Notes under the pieces: model-generated | Told to the model about the DNA's origin: nothing | What the model saw: only the letters and a program-made list of their open reading frames with translations | The model's database searches: none | Made by a program: the position numbers and the translations under genes | In this document: positions 56,521 through 64,000 of the stretch, one piece after another | How positions within the stretch are numbered: position 1 is the first letter of the stretch | Layout of the letters: every line of letters begins with the position of its first letter | Source: Pseudomonas psychrophila | GTDB lineage: Bacteria; Pseudomonadota; Gammaproteobacteria; Pseudomonadales; Pseudomonadaceae | Direction: 5' to 3' | Assembly: GCF_001043005.1 (NCBI RefSeq) | Contig: NZ_JYKZ01000001.1 | Coordinates: forward strand, 372,001-436,000 | DNA length: 64,000 bases

Positions 56521-57015
56521 CCGATGCGTGAGCAAGAATGATCACCCCATCCTCAGTTCTGGACTCTCACATTAAGTTCCATACATTTTTGTCTGGAGCA
56601 CGACCCAAATATCCCCTTCATCGTCGCGAGATAAAGGGGCTAGCCATTGAGTTCAGTTGGTGTGCACCGGCTCATGCACAAGCGCGCTAGGGTGTAGCGC
56701 TTGTCAATCACAACCTACCGTTACTGACGGACATTTTCTGTCGCCCGCATGACAAAAAATGCCGCGTTCACTCGCTTATGATTTGAACAGCGAGCCTCCG
56801 CCAGACAGACTATTTATCAAGACGCCGAACCTTTTAACAGTGTCAGCTCCACGGATAGCGTTGGCCGCAATGCTTTGCCTCGCAGCCTTAGTTTGGATGA
56901 CGGAGCATCAATACGGTGGTCAGCACAGTCCTATTGTTTGATGTGCTTCAGGGGTGGCAGCGATTCAATACAGGTCAACCCGAGAAGTGCCACTGAGCAT
57001 TAAGGAGTGACTGCT
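56521..57015. other. Intergenic region before alpA
   Basis: About 495 bases. It should contain the promoter for the alpA-ssb module. GCGC(T/G)AGGGTGTAGCGC near 56682 gives a short inverted repeat. A 60-codon frame at 56759-56941 with one membrane-like helix exists, but lacks a ribosome site, so I do not call it a gene. Confidence 0.5.
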
Positions 57016-57225
57016 ATGTCTGAACAGAACTCGGCTCCAGCGGAGCGACGCATTCTCCGCCGGCCTGAAGTTGAGGCCAAGACAGGCTTCAAGCGCGCCT
57101 ATCTTTACAGCCTCATGAAAGCGGGCCAATTCCCCAAAGCCATAAAACTTGGCGTCCGTGCCGTTGGCTGGGACTCCACTGAGATCGACCAGTGGATCAC
57201 TGACCGTCTTAAAGAACGCGTCTGA
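57016..57225 (+). CDS. alpA: AlpA-family DNA-binding regulator
   Basis: A 69-residue protein with a MerR-like winged HTH (ILRRPEVEAKTGFKRAYLYS, then AIKLGVRAVGWDSTEIDQWI). AAGGAG at 57002-57007 is well placed for the ATG at 57016. AlpA-type proteins regulate excision or expression in mobile elements; in ICEclc alpA begins this end module. It is followed by parA after 36 bases. Confidence 0.9.
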   Translation: MSEQNSAPAERRILRRPEVEAKTGFKRAYLYSLMKAGQFPKAIKLGVRAVGWDSTEIDQWITDRLKERV

Positions 57226-57261
57226 CTGAGCTCCCCATTCCTTGCCAAAGAGGAGCAAGCC

Positions 57262-58125
57262 ATGCAGGTGATCTCTGTTATCTCGACCAAAGGCGGCGTA
57301 GGAAAAACCAGCGTAGCCGCGAACCTCGGCGGCTTTATCGCCGATGCCGGCCTAAGGGTTCTGTTGCTTGATCTTGATATGCAGCCGACGCTGTCATCCT
57401 ACTACGAGCTTGCAAGTCGGGCTCCATACGGGATCTATGAGCTGCTGGCATTCAACGAACGCGACATTGCGCGCCTGGTATCGCGCACCGTCATAGACCG
57501 GCTGGACGTCATTCTGTCCAATGACGAGCATCGGCAGTTGAATACCCTCTTGCTTCATGCACCGGATGGGCGACTTCGACTGCGGCACCTGCTACCGGTG
57601 TTTCGGCCGCACTACGACCTAGTGCTACTCGATACTCAAGGCGCTCGCAGTGTGCTGCTGGAGATGGCCGTGCTGGCCTCCGAGCAGGCGGTCTCGCCCG
57701 TAACCCCCGAAATCCTCGCCGCGCGTGAAATGCGCCGAGGCACTTTGCAGCTCATCGAAGACATCGCCCTCTATAGGCATCTGGGCATTAACCCTCCGCA
57801 CCTTAATCTCCTGCTCAACCGCGTACCTGCTGTGTCTGCCAATGCAAAGCTGATCCAGCAGACACTGCGTTTGATCTTCCGAGATCAGGAAGGGGTTCAC
57901 GTCCTGCGTACCGAGATCCCCGCAATCGAGGCATTTCCCCGAGCGGCAACGCGTGGTTTGCCGGTCCATCGGGTTGAGCACCGACGGCCCACTGGCCGAG
58001 TCGCGGCAGCCGCGCTGGACATTGTGCGCGGGTTGGCCAGCGAACTGTGCCCGCAATGGCAGGAACAGTTCGCCCTGGTCACCGGGAAGTGTGAGGGGAG
58101 ACATTCTCATGTCGAACGCCCATGA
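57262..58125 (+). CDS. parA: ParA/Soj-like partition ATPase
   Basis: A 287-residue ATPase with deviant Walker A STKGGVGKTSVAANL (residues 8-22), Walker B LLLDLDMQPT and a second motif VLLDTQGARSVLL. Together with ParB it may stabilise the excised circular ICE. GAGGAG stands before the ATG; its end overlaps the shi gene by 17 bases. Confidence 0.93.
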   Translation: MQVISVISTKGGVGKTSVAANLGGFIADAGLRVLLLDLDMQPTLSSYYELASRAPYGIYELLAFNERDIARLVSRTVIDRLDVILSNDEHRQLNTLLLHAPDGRLRLRHLLPVFRPHYDLVLLDTQGARSVLLEMAVLASEQAVSPVTPEILAAREMRRGTLQLIEDIALYRHLGINPPHLNLLLNRVPAVSANAKLIQQTLRLIFRDQEGVHVLRTEIPAIEAFPRAATRGLPVHRVEHRRPTGRVAAAALDIVRGLASELCPQWQEQFALVTGKCEGRHSHVERP

Positions 58126-58369
58126 ATTAGCCCGTGGCCACAAGCGACTACTTCCGCTGATTGAACATGCCCTGAGCGAGGGTTGGAATGTCTCCCGAAC
58201 ACCTGGCGGGCACCTCAAATTCGTCAAGCCGGGCTTACCGCCGATTTATACCAGCGCGACAGCCAGCGATCACCGGGCAGAACGCAATGCGCGCGCCATG
58301 TTGCGTCGTGCACAACGTCACGCCATGACGGCGGAGCACCCTGCTCAGGAGGGGGCCGACTATGACTGA
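58109..58369 (+). CDS. Shi-like small protein
   Basis: An 86-residue protein at the position of shi in ICEclc, between parA and parB, overlapping both. The core RTPGGHLKFVKPGLPPIYTS resembles the HicA/YcfA RNA-binding fold (double-stranded RNA-binding-like, conserved Gly-Gly-His). In ICEclc, shi acts with parA to slow growth of transfer-competent cells (recalled). Same role here is inference. Confidence 0.75.
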   Translation: MSNAHELARGHKRLLPLIEHALSEGWNVSRTPGGHLKFVKPGLPPIYTSATASDHRAERNARAMLRRAQRHAMTAEHPAQEGADYD

Positions 58370-60068
58370 TGCCTCCCCTCAAGAGATAGCCAATAAACTG
58401 ATGAGCGACGGTTTTGGACGCTCCGGACCCGTTGCGGATACCCTGACGGAGCCGATCGCCGATACTCCAATGATGGTGACGCTGGACCAGTTGCGCCCCT
58501 ATGAGCTCGATCCGAGGCTGACGCGCAATCCGCTGTACGAGGAGATCAAAGCGTCCATCCGCCAGCGTGGGCTGGATGCCCCGCCGCCGATCACCCGTCG
58601 CCCCGGTGCCGATCACTACATCATTCGTAACGGCGGCAACACGCGCCTGGCGATACTGCGCGATCTGTGGAGTGAGAGCAAAGACGAACGATTCTTCCGT
58701 ATCGGCTGCCTGTTCCGCCCATGGCCGGAGCGCGGTGAGATCGTCGCCCTGACGGGACATCTCGCAGAAAACGAACTTCACGGTGGCCTGTCGTTTATCG
58801 AACGTGCCCTGGGTGTTGAAAAAGTCCGTGAGCTCTATGAACAGGAGGATGGTAAATCGCTGTCGCAGTCAGAGCTTGCCCGACGTCTCAAGGCTGACGG
58901 CTACCCCGTGCCTCAGCCCCACATCAGCCGCATGCAGGAGGCCATCCAGTTCCTGCTGCCAGCGATACCGAACGTGCTCTATGCCGGCCTGGGACGCCCC
59001 CAAGTCGAGCAACTGACCAGCCTGCGTAGAGCCGGTTCCCGGATCTGGGATGCGCGCGTGACCACGAACAGTTTAAGCATTGATTTTGCGACGCTGTTCC
59101 AAGACGTGCTGATGGTATTTGACTCCCCTGGGAGCTTTGCGGCGCAGCGAGTACAGGATGAGCTGATCGGTCAAATGGCCGACTTGCTCGGGGTGGACTA
59201 TGACACGTTGGCGTTCGAAATCACCGATTCCGAGAAGCGCTGGCAACTGCTAAATAGTGACCCCAACGACACGTCCAGCACGGCGACGACCGGACAGGCA
59301 CCCACGCGCCAGCCTACATTGCCATCGACGACCGCACCGCCGCCGTCAGCATCCACACCGCGGACGACGGAGACACCCCGAACATCTGCAAGCGAGCCCC
59401 ATACGCTACCAGGTGGATCGGCAACACGCCCTCCGGCCGACGCGAATGAGGATCAACAGGAAAAGGACGATCGCTCGGTCTTGATTGAGGAACATATCGT
59501 TTCGCCTGCCGAGACCACCGAGCGCCTACAGTCGATCCAACGATTGGTGACCGACCATGTCGGCGAGACACCACCCGATTTCGGAAATAACGTACTACAG
59601 GCCATCCCTGTTCAGGCTGGAGGTCTCTATCCCATCTCGGATGTCTGGTACATCGACCCCAGCCTCGACACGCCCGATCGACTGCGCATCCACATCGCTC
59701 AATTCGCGCATGAGATCGCCACCGAAGCGGGTCTGAAAGATGCCATTGTCGCTTGCGACGAGGGCATAGGCTTCACATGCGCGGGAACATCTGGCGATGC
59801 GGACACGCCCCCAAATCTCCGTGGTGCATTACTACTGCTGCATAGCCTGAGCGCTCCCTACCAGCCGGACGGGACTCCGCCTTTACGAATGCCTGGAGAT
59901 TTGGGCACTCTTCTGCTGGGGTTGGAACGCACCCCGTCATCACAACATGCCGCTCGATTGAGCGATACGAGTCTGGTGAAGCTTTTCCGCTTATTGAGAC
60001 TTGCCCGGCGGTTGCTGGACATCAAGGCCGACATCACTGATGGCAATACCGCCATGAACGGATCATGA
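58362..60068 (+). CDS. parB: ParB family protein (PFGI-1 class ICE)
   Basis: A 568-residue protein. Residues 25-130 form the ParB/Spo0J N-terminal domain (LDQLRPYELDPRLTRNPLYE, HYIIRNGGNTRLAIL, HLAENELHGGLSFIERA), 130-230 an HTH region (LARRLKADGYPVPQPHISRM). A Thr/Pro/Ser-rich linker follows (about 300-370), and the C-terminal 200 residues hold an unknown domain. The length is typical of the integrating-conjugative-element ParB class, longer than chromosomal ParB. Overlaps shi by 8 bases and the next ORF by the ATGA. Confidence 0.9.
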   Translation: MTDASPQEIANKLMSDGFGRSGPVADTLTEPIADTPMMVTLDQLRPYELDPRLTRNPLYEEIKASIRQRGLDAPPPITRRPGADHYIIRNGGNTRLAILRDLWSESKDERFFRIGCLFRPWPERGEIVALTGHLAENELHGGLSFIERALGVEKVRELYEQEDGKSLSQSELARRLKADGYPVPQPHISRMQEAIQFLLPAIPNVLYAGLGRPQVEQLTSLRRAGSRIWDARVTTNSLSIDFATLFQDVLMVFDSPGSFAAQRVQDELIGQMADLLGVDYDTLAFEITDSEKRWQLLNSDPNDTSSTATTGQAPTRQPTLPSTTAPPPSASTPRTTETPRTSASEPHTLPGGSATRPPADANEDQQEKDDRSVLIEEHIVSPAETTERLQSIQRLVTDHVGETPPDFGNNVLQAIPVQAGGLYPISDVWYIDPSLDTPDRLRIHIAQFAHEIATEAGLKDAIVACDEGIGFTCAGTSGDADTPPNLRGALLLLHSLSAPYQPDGTPPLRMPGDLGTLLLGLERTPSSQHAARLSDTSLVKLFRLLRLARRLLDIKADITDGNTAMNGS

Positions 60069-60079
60069 GGGCGGCCGCC

Positions 60080-60640
60080 ATGCCCGAACCGCATCCGCTC
60101 AATCAGGCCGTCATCGCGCAAGCGCTCCACGATTTGCGCAATGGCCAGTTGCGCCGGGCCAAGTCCATGGGATTCGACGATGCTGCTCTGGATGCACTCA
60201 AGCATCCGGCCATGGCCAGCCTCCTGGCCAACGCCACCGTCTCATGGTGCTCCGTGAGCGTGAACCCGGAAGTGCTTCGACGTCTCCTGAGCCAGGTGGA
60301 GGATCTCGCACGGGAAATCGAGGAGATCGACCGACTCCTGCGACTGGGCGCGAGCACAGAACTCATCAGCAAGTTCTACGGTTTGACCCACCAGGAGATC
60401 GCCCTCAGGCGCGACGTCATCGGACTCCCAAAACGTAAGGGTCGGCATCCGGTCCTGACAGAGGCTCAGGATTCCGATCTGTGGTATCGCTGGTCTAAAA
60501 CCATAAAAGAGCGTGGCACTGCGCTGACCGACGACATGGCAATGCTTGCGATTACAGCCGATCTTGCAGAACCCACGGGCCTGCCCATCTCAGTGATCTG
60601 GAGCGCTATCCAAGGGTGGATTGATGCAGGGCTGGTTTGA
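60080..60640 (+). CDS. DUF2857 family ICE protein
   Basis: A 186-residue protein with the DUF2857 segment (LLRLGASTELISKFYGLTHQ, then EIALRRDVIGLPKRKGRHPV), which looks like a helix-turn-helix related to FlhC-type domains. Start 60080 has GAGGG eight bases upstream; an ATG at 60065 overlapping the parB stop is the alternative. Function unknown; it always lies between parB and the STY4528-like gene in these elements. It ends in an ATGA-type overlap with the next gene. Confidence 0.85.
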   Translation: MPEPHPLNQAVIAQALHDLRNGQLRRAKSMGFDDAALDALKHPAMASLLANATVSWCSVSVNPEVLRRLLSQVEDLAREIEEIDRLLRLGASTELISKFYGLTHQEIALRRDVIGLPKRKGRHPVLTEAQDSDLWYRWSKTIKERGTALTDDMAMLAITADLAEPTGLPISVIWSAIQGWIDAGLV

Positions 60641-61827
60641 TGGACAGTCCACGTCATTCACACGGTCCCATATCGCTGGGAGAACTGTTCGACCGGACAC
60701 TGCAGCACATGCAACCGCCCCCGGACGCGACACCGGTACCCACTCACTCTGATGGATTCATCTTCAGCGGCAATCGTCATGCCAGCGTGCCCCGTGCCTT
60801 GCTATTGGATAACCGTCTGACTCCGCTTGAACGAAACGCCTGGCAGGTCTTTCGTCTGCTGCTCAACGACGACGGGATCACTGCTTTTCCCACCTACGAC
60901 CAGCTCTGCCCCTATCTGGCTTCAATGCCGTGTACGGCGCGCGCATCCCATGAGACCGTCGCCCGCGCGCTAACGCTGCTGCGCCTGACGCGCTGGATCA
61001 GTCTGGTGAGACGCCATCGTGATCCGAAAACAGGACGAATACAGGGCAACCTCTATGTGCTGCACGACGAGCCTCTGACGCCCTATGAAGCCATTCAGCT
61101 GGACCCGGACTATCTGGGTCTGGTCAGCCAGTCATTGAATCACGCCAGCAAATCTGTCCAGCGCGTCGGTGTGCACACCCTCAAAGAAATGGGCGACGAC
61201 CCCCTGCTCAGGGCGCGGGCACTGCCGAGCAGGCTCCAGGTGTTATCACAACGGCTGGCGGCACGAGGCTGGACCGAGGAGAAAAGTTATCCACAACCTG
61301 GGGATGACCACGAATCCAAAGAAGGCCTCAAAGACTTACTTCGGAATCCTGCCCCCCCGATTTCGGAATCCGAAGCAGGCGCAAAACCCAAAAAAACCGG
61401 CTCGCTTCGGATTCCGAAGACCGATAGTACTGTACGTAAAGAAAAAGAACTAAAAGAAGTACGTACAGTACCGCGCGAGCGGGGAAAACTTCGCCTACCC
61501 GAACGCTTCATGACACTCAAAGCAGAGCAGCAATCAGGCGCGCTGACCGCACTGCAGCCCGTGGATGCCGAGTTGCACCAGGCCATCATCGACGAATGGG
61601 ATGCACGTTGTCGGGCAAGCTCGGTGCGTAACCCTGCGGGCTACCTGTTTGGCATCATTCAGAAAGCCATGAAGGGTGAATTTCGCGCATGGACCGGCCA
61701 GGAAAAATCCAGCCCCCCGGTAAGCCCGCCCCCACAGCCGCAGCCGCAGCCGCAGCCAATGCAGGCTGTCGGCCCAGAAGTCGCCCGAGAGAACATCGCA
61801 CGGCTACGCTCACTGCTCGGCAGGTGA
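60637..61827 (+). CDS. STY4528-family ICE protein
   Basis: A 396-residue protein with a DNA-binding-like N-terminal half (RHASVPRALLLDNRLTPLER, ASHETVARALTLLRLTRWIS, NLYVLHDEPLTPYEAIQLDP) as in plasmid and ICE replication-initiator-like proteins of the STY4528 family. The C-terminal third is basic and low complexity, with a PQPQPQPQ run near residue 373. Role in the element is not established. A 515-base gap with repeats follows. Confidence 0.88.
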   Translation: MMDSPRHSHGPISLGELFDRTLQHMQPPPDATPVPTHSDGFIFSGNRHASVPRALLLDNRLTPLERNAWQVFRLLLNDDGITAFPTYDQLCPYLASMPCTARASHETVARALTLLRLTRWISLVRRHRDPKTGRIQGNLYVLHDEPLTPYEAIQLDPDYLGLVSQSLNHASKSVQRVGVHTLKEMGDDPLLRARALPSRLQVLSQRLAARGWTEEKSYPQPGDDHESKEGLKDLLRNPAPPISESEAGAKPKKTGSLRIPKTDSTVRKEKELKEVRTVPRERGKLRLPERFMTLKAEQQSGALTALQPVDAELHQAIIDEWDARCRASSVRNPAGYLFGIIQKAMKGEFRAWTGQEKSSPPVSPPPQPQPQPQPMQAVGPEVARENIARLRSLLGR

Positions 61828-61920
61828 AAGCAGCGCTCACGTGCTATCAATGGCGTTTTGCAATGCTCAACATCAGGGTTTGTCCCATATCTCCGCAAGC
61901 AAGTCCAACGATGTCCATGG

Positions 61921-62166
61921 TCGCCTATACCACTGGTATAGTTGAACACACTGCCTTCCTTGCAATGCATCACCTCCAGTCCCGGGGTCATCCGCCTGAA
62001 GAGTCCACCGAAGGCCACCGTCGCCTATACCACTGGTATAGTTGAACAGACTGCCTTCCGGCAACGCATCACCTCCAGCCCCAGGTCATCCGCCTGAAGA
62101 GTCCACCGAAGGCCGCTGTCGCCTATACCACTGGTTTAGTTGAACACACTGCCTTCCGGCAACGGT
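61921..62166. repeat. Three palindromes in 98-100-bp tandem repeats, probable regulatory array
   Basis: Unit 1 (61921-62020), unit 2 (62021-62118) and a partial unit 3 (62119-62166) each start TCGCCTATACCACTGGTATA. The core TATACCA-C-TGGTATA is a perfect 15-bp palindrome in the first two (61926-61940, 62026-62040); in the third it is TATACCACTGGTTTA (62124-62138). The array lies 180-420 bases before the TIGR03761 gene, where ICEclc has its bistable PinR promoter. The rest of the gap (61828-62342) has no gene. Confidence 0.85.
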
Positions 62167-62342
62167 GGCGGGCAACAAACGTAGAACGCCTCACGCAACC
62201 CTCTCATCCGCAGCGAGGTGCAAGATTTCACTGCGGAAGTGTGAATTCACAAACAGGCGTTCAGGCGGTGCGATTTGATGACTGACACCCTTCCGGCCAA
62301 TGCCGATGCTGGCGACTCGTTTCTTCAGCGAGAGTCGTCACG

Positions 62343-63170
62343 ATGGCCACCGAACTCGAATCTTCCCTGCAGTTGAACCTTGGCTCGCTGCGCAGCGCGA
62401 TGTCGCTGACGCTGCACACCCATCATGCGTCCCGTATCTGGCACGGACGTACGCCCTCCGAGGGCAAGCCCGGCATTGTCGGGCTCAACGGCTTTGTCGC
62501 CATCATGACCAAGCTCAAGCGAGGTTCTGAGCAAGACGACCCCTACTCCGACTGGTGGATGCTGCGCATCGAAGACAAGCTCAGCACCACCAAGGCACAA
62601 CTCCAGACCCTGCGCGAACAGGTTGATCAGGCGCTGGCCGATGTACCGGCCGCACTCAGCCTGGGCGAGAACCTCAACGTCCAGCCAGTAAAGCTGCCGC
62701 TGTTCGTGGCCTCGCAGCTCGGCTTCATGGCGGTCTATCTGCTGGCCGACTACGACGACCTAGCCCGGCGTCTGATCTTGGCGCACCACACCGCCCTAAT
62801 CGACCGCAGCACCCTAGAACGCTGGCTCAATGAAGGCGCGCATGCGCTGCGCAGCCTTTTCAGCCTGGCGCAGCAGTACCGCTACTCCGGTACCCAGCGC
62901 GACGACTTCGCTGCCAACAATGCCGCGGCGCGTGCCGCCTTGGAGAAATACGGTGAACTACCGCAGGACGTGCTCGATGGCACACGCCGTTCACGCTTTG
63001 CGCCACCGCTCATCCGTCGCGCCCCTTTGGCATCGGCGCCAACCCGGTCAACTACCTCCGACGTTGCGCCAGCCGGTGAACCCAACGCGGCTGAGCCAGC
63101 CGTATCTGACGGGGTGCCTCTGGGCGACGACTCTTCCGTGTCGTTGGACGGCGAGGACCACCCAGAATGA
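62343..63170 (+). CDS. TIGR03761/PFL_4669-family ICE protein (inrR position)
   Basis: A 275-residue protein: LTLHTHHASRIWHGRTPSEG, GLNGFVAIMTKLKRGSEQDD, LFVASQLGFMAVYLLADYDD are the family marks. The C-terminal 60 residues are disordered. In ICEclc the gene at this place is inrR, needed for full integrase and transfer expression in the competent cells (recalled). It overlaps the DUF3158 gene by 4 bases. Confidence 0.88.
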   Translation: MATELESSLQLNLGSLRSAMSLTLHTHHASRIWHGRTPSEGKPGIVGLNGFVAIMTKLKRGSEQDDPYSDWWMLRIEDKLSTTKAQLQTLREQVDQALADVPAALSLGENLNVQPVKLPLFVASQLGFMAVYLLADYDDLARRLILAHHTALIDRSTLERWLNEGAHALRSLFSLAQQYRYSGTQRDDFAANNAAARAALEKYGELPQDVLDGTRRSRFAPPLIRRAPLASAPTRSTTSDVAPAGEPNAAEPAVSDGVPLGDDSSVSLDGEDHPE

Positions 63171-63682
63171 CCGCATCCAACCGCTTCTTGGCACTGGAAC
63201 AGGCTGACTTCCAGAGGCTGGAACACGCAGGCTACCTAAAAGGCCTTTTAAAGCCTTTTAAAGGTAATGGGGAGCTTGCGACCTGGGCCAGCCAGTGCCA
63301 AGCACTGCGGGACGATCTGATCGGACTGGCGCAGCGCAAGGTGCTGTCGCAGGCCCGCAGCCACCCCTTCAACCTGCTTGCCGTGCAACTGGCCCAGCAA
63401 ACCACTGGCGCAGGCACGACCTTTCTGCGTTGGCGCAACCTCGATCGTTCGCGCATGGGTACTGCTTTGTGGGAGGAGCTGCTTGCCAGCCCCGGCACAC
63501 CGGCATCGCTGATCGACGACCTCTTCGCCATCGAGGTGCAGCGCATCGTTCTGAACCTGCAGATCAGCCTCACTCACAGTATCGCCCGCCAAACCTTGGA
63601 GTGTGCCAGCATGTTGGCCCATGCCGAGGGGGCTTACCAACGGCGTGTCCACGCCACCAACCCCAAGGAGTCACACTCATGA
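63167..63682 (+). CDS. DUF3158 family ICE protein
   Basis: A 171-residue protein of DUF3158 (LEQADFQRLEHAGYLKGLLK, NLLAVQLAQQTTGAGTTFLR), known only from this type of element. GELATWASQCQALRDDLIGL and other helices suggest an all-alpha fold. It overlaps genes on both sides by 4 bases, so it is translated with inrR-like and ssb. Confidence 0.88.
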   Translation: MTASNRFLALEQADFQRLEHAGYLKGLLKPFKGNGELATWASQCQALRDDLIGLAQRKVLSQARSHPFNLLAVQLAQQTTGAGTTFLRWRNLDRSRMGTALWEELLASPGTPASLIDDLFAIEVQRIVLNLQISLTHSIARQTLECASMLAHAEGAYQRRVHATNPKESHS

Positions 63683-64000
63683 GCACGCATTTCTACGGTG
63701 AGGGCAACATCGGTTCGGCGCCAGAATTCCGCGAATTTCCGAACGGCAACAATGAGCCGCGCAGGCTGTTGCGCCTGAATGTCTACTTCGACAATCCCGT
63801 GCCTACCAAGGAGGGCTTTGAAGATCGCGGTGGGTTCTGGGCGCCGGTCGAAATCTGGCATCGCGACGCCGAACGCTGGGCCGCGCTGTACCAAAAGGGC
63901 ATGCGCGTCTTGGTCGAAGGTCGGGCGGTGAAAGACGATTGGGAGGATGCGGACGAAAACGAGCGTGTGACCTTCAAGATCGAAGCCCGCCGCGCTGGCA
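63679..64000 (+). CDS. ssb: Single-stranded DNA-binding protein (partial)
   Basis: The first 107 residues of an SSB with an OB fold (MSTHFYGEGNIGSAPEFREF, RRLLRLNVYFDN, VEIWHRDAERWAALYQKGMR, VLVEGRAVKDDW). It is cut by the window end. In ICEclc-type elements this SSB binds the transferred strand; the ATG overlaps the DUF3158 stop. Confidence 0.9.
   Translation, partial: MSTHFYGEGNIGSAPEFREFPNGNNEPRRLLRLNVYFDNPVPTKEGFEDRGGFWAPVEIWHRDAERWAALYQKGMRVLVEGRAVKDDWEDADENERVTFKIEARRAG

Larger units (their letters stand above)
50060..64000. mobile_element. Integrative conjugative element, ICEclc/PAGI type (one end)
   Basis: Begins at the tRNA-Gly 3' repeat and runs past the window end. Cargo fills 50.1-56.9 kb; from 57 kb comes the conserved end module alpA-parA-shi-parB-DUF2857-STY4528-like-TIGR03761-DUF3158-ssb in the ICEclc order. 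The integrase is expected next to the intact tRNA-Gly at the other end, not in view. Confidence 0.85.

Noticed and set aside
56759..56941. 60-codon frame with a membrane-like helix before alpA
   Set aside because: No ribosome site and no known family; left as intergenic.
61921..62166. 100-bp repeats as a CRISPR array or integron attC sites
   Set aside because: Only two full units, long and nearly identical throughout, no spacer variation, no integrase or cas genes.

Overview
The window is chromosomal DNA of a Pseudomonas species. Two blocks of conserved pseudomonad core genes (about 10.1-32.3 kb and 39.5-50.0 kb) are interrupted or flanked by three accessory stretches. Core gene order (yceD-rpmF-plsX-fabD-fabG-acpP-fabF-pabC-mltG-tmk; rluC/rne; murB-kdsB-ycaR-lpxK-exbD-exbB-comEC), AT-poor wobble positions and the proteins themselves support Pseudomonas. 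All statements about families and synteny are from memory; no search was run.

Region 1 (1-about 10.18 kb) is a decayed genomic island. It holds the 3' end of a fluoride exporter gene (crcB), a soluble pyrophosphatase, a universal stress protein, a truncated and frameshifted P-type ATPase fused to a nuclease-like fragment, an IS66 relic, an OsmC gene with an amber codon, an MvaT-type xenogeneic silencer, a complete IS3-family element, a leftward cluster of unknown small proteins headed by a frameshifted metallophosphoesterase, and an XRE-like regulator. The island ends inside the essential thymidylate kinase gene: tmk homology stops after codon 98, and holB/pilZ, which normally follow, are not seen.

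Region 2 (10.1-32.3 kb) carries fatty acid and phospholipid synthesis genes, cell-wall and LPS genes (mltG, murB, kdsB, lpxK), RNase E with a leader of about 650 nt and a clear sigma-70 promoter, a TolQ/TolR-like pair and comEC.

Region 3 (32.5-39.4 kb) is an orphan type VI secretion module: VgrG spike, DUF4123 adaptor, two tandem lipoproteins that are probably immunity proteins, and a class-3 lipase effector. The lipoprotein gene was duplicated in a unit that also copied the effector's first 20 or so codons, so the second lipoprotein now starts from a relic effector start codon.

Region 4 (39.5-50.0 kb) is core: ABC-2 exporter, GST, acyl-CoA dehydrogenase FadE, a PA2817-like protein, a LysR regulator, an alanyl-tRNA editing protein, a quaternary-amine ABC importer, and tRNA-Gly(GCC) and tRNA-Glu(TTC).

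Region 5 (50.06 kb to the window end) is one end of an ICEclc/PAGI-type integrative conjugative element. A 20-bp copy of the tRNA-Gly 3' end marks the attachment site. About 7 kb of variable cargo follows (heptamer repeat block, a chimeric SDR/hydrolase pseudogene, a pentapeptide-repeat protein, a broken IS66 element, a LysR regulator). Then comes the conserved module alpA-parA-shi-parB-DUF2857-STY4528-like-TIGR03761-DUF3158-ssb, with a striking array of three palindromes in 100-bp repeats just upstream of the TIGR03761 (inrR-position) gene.
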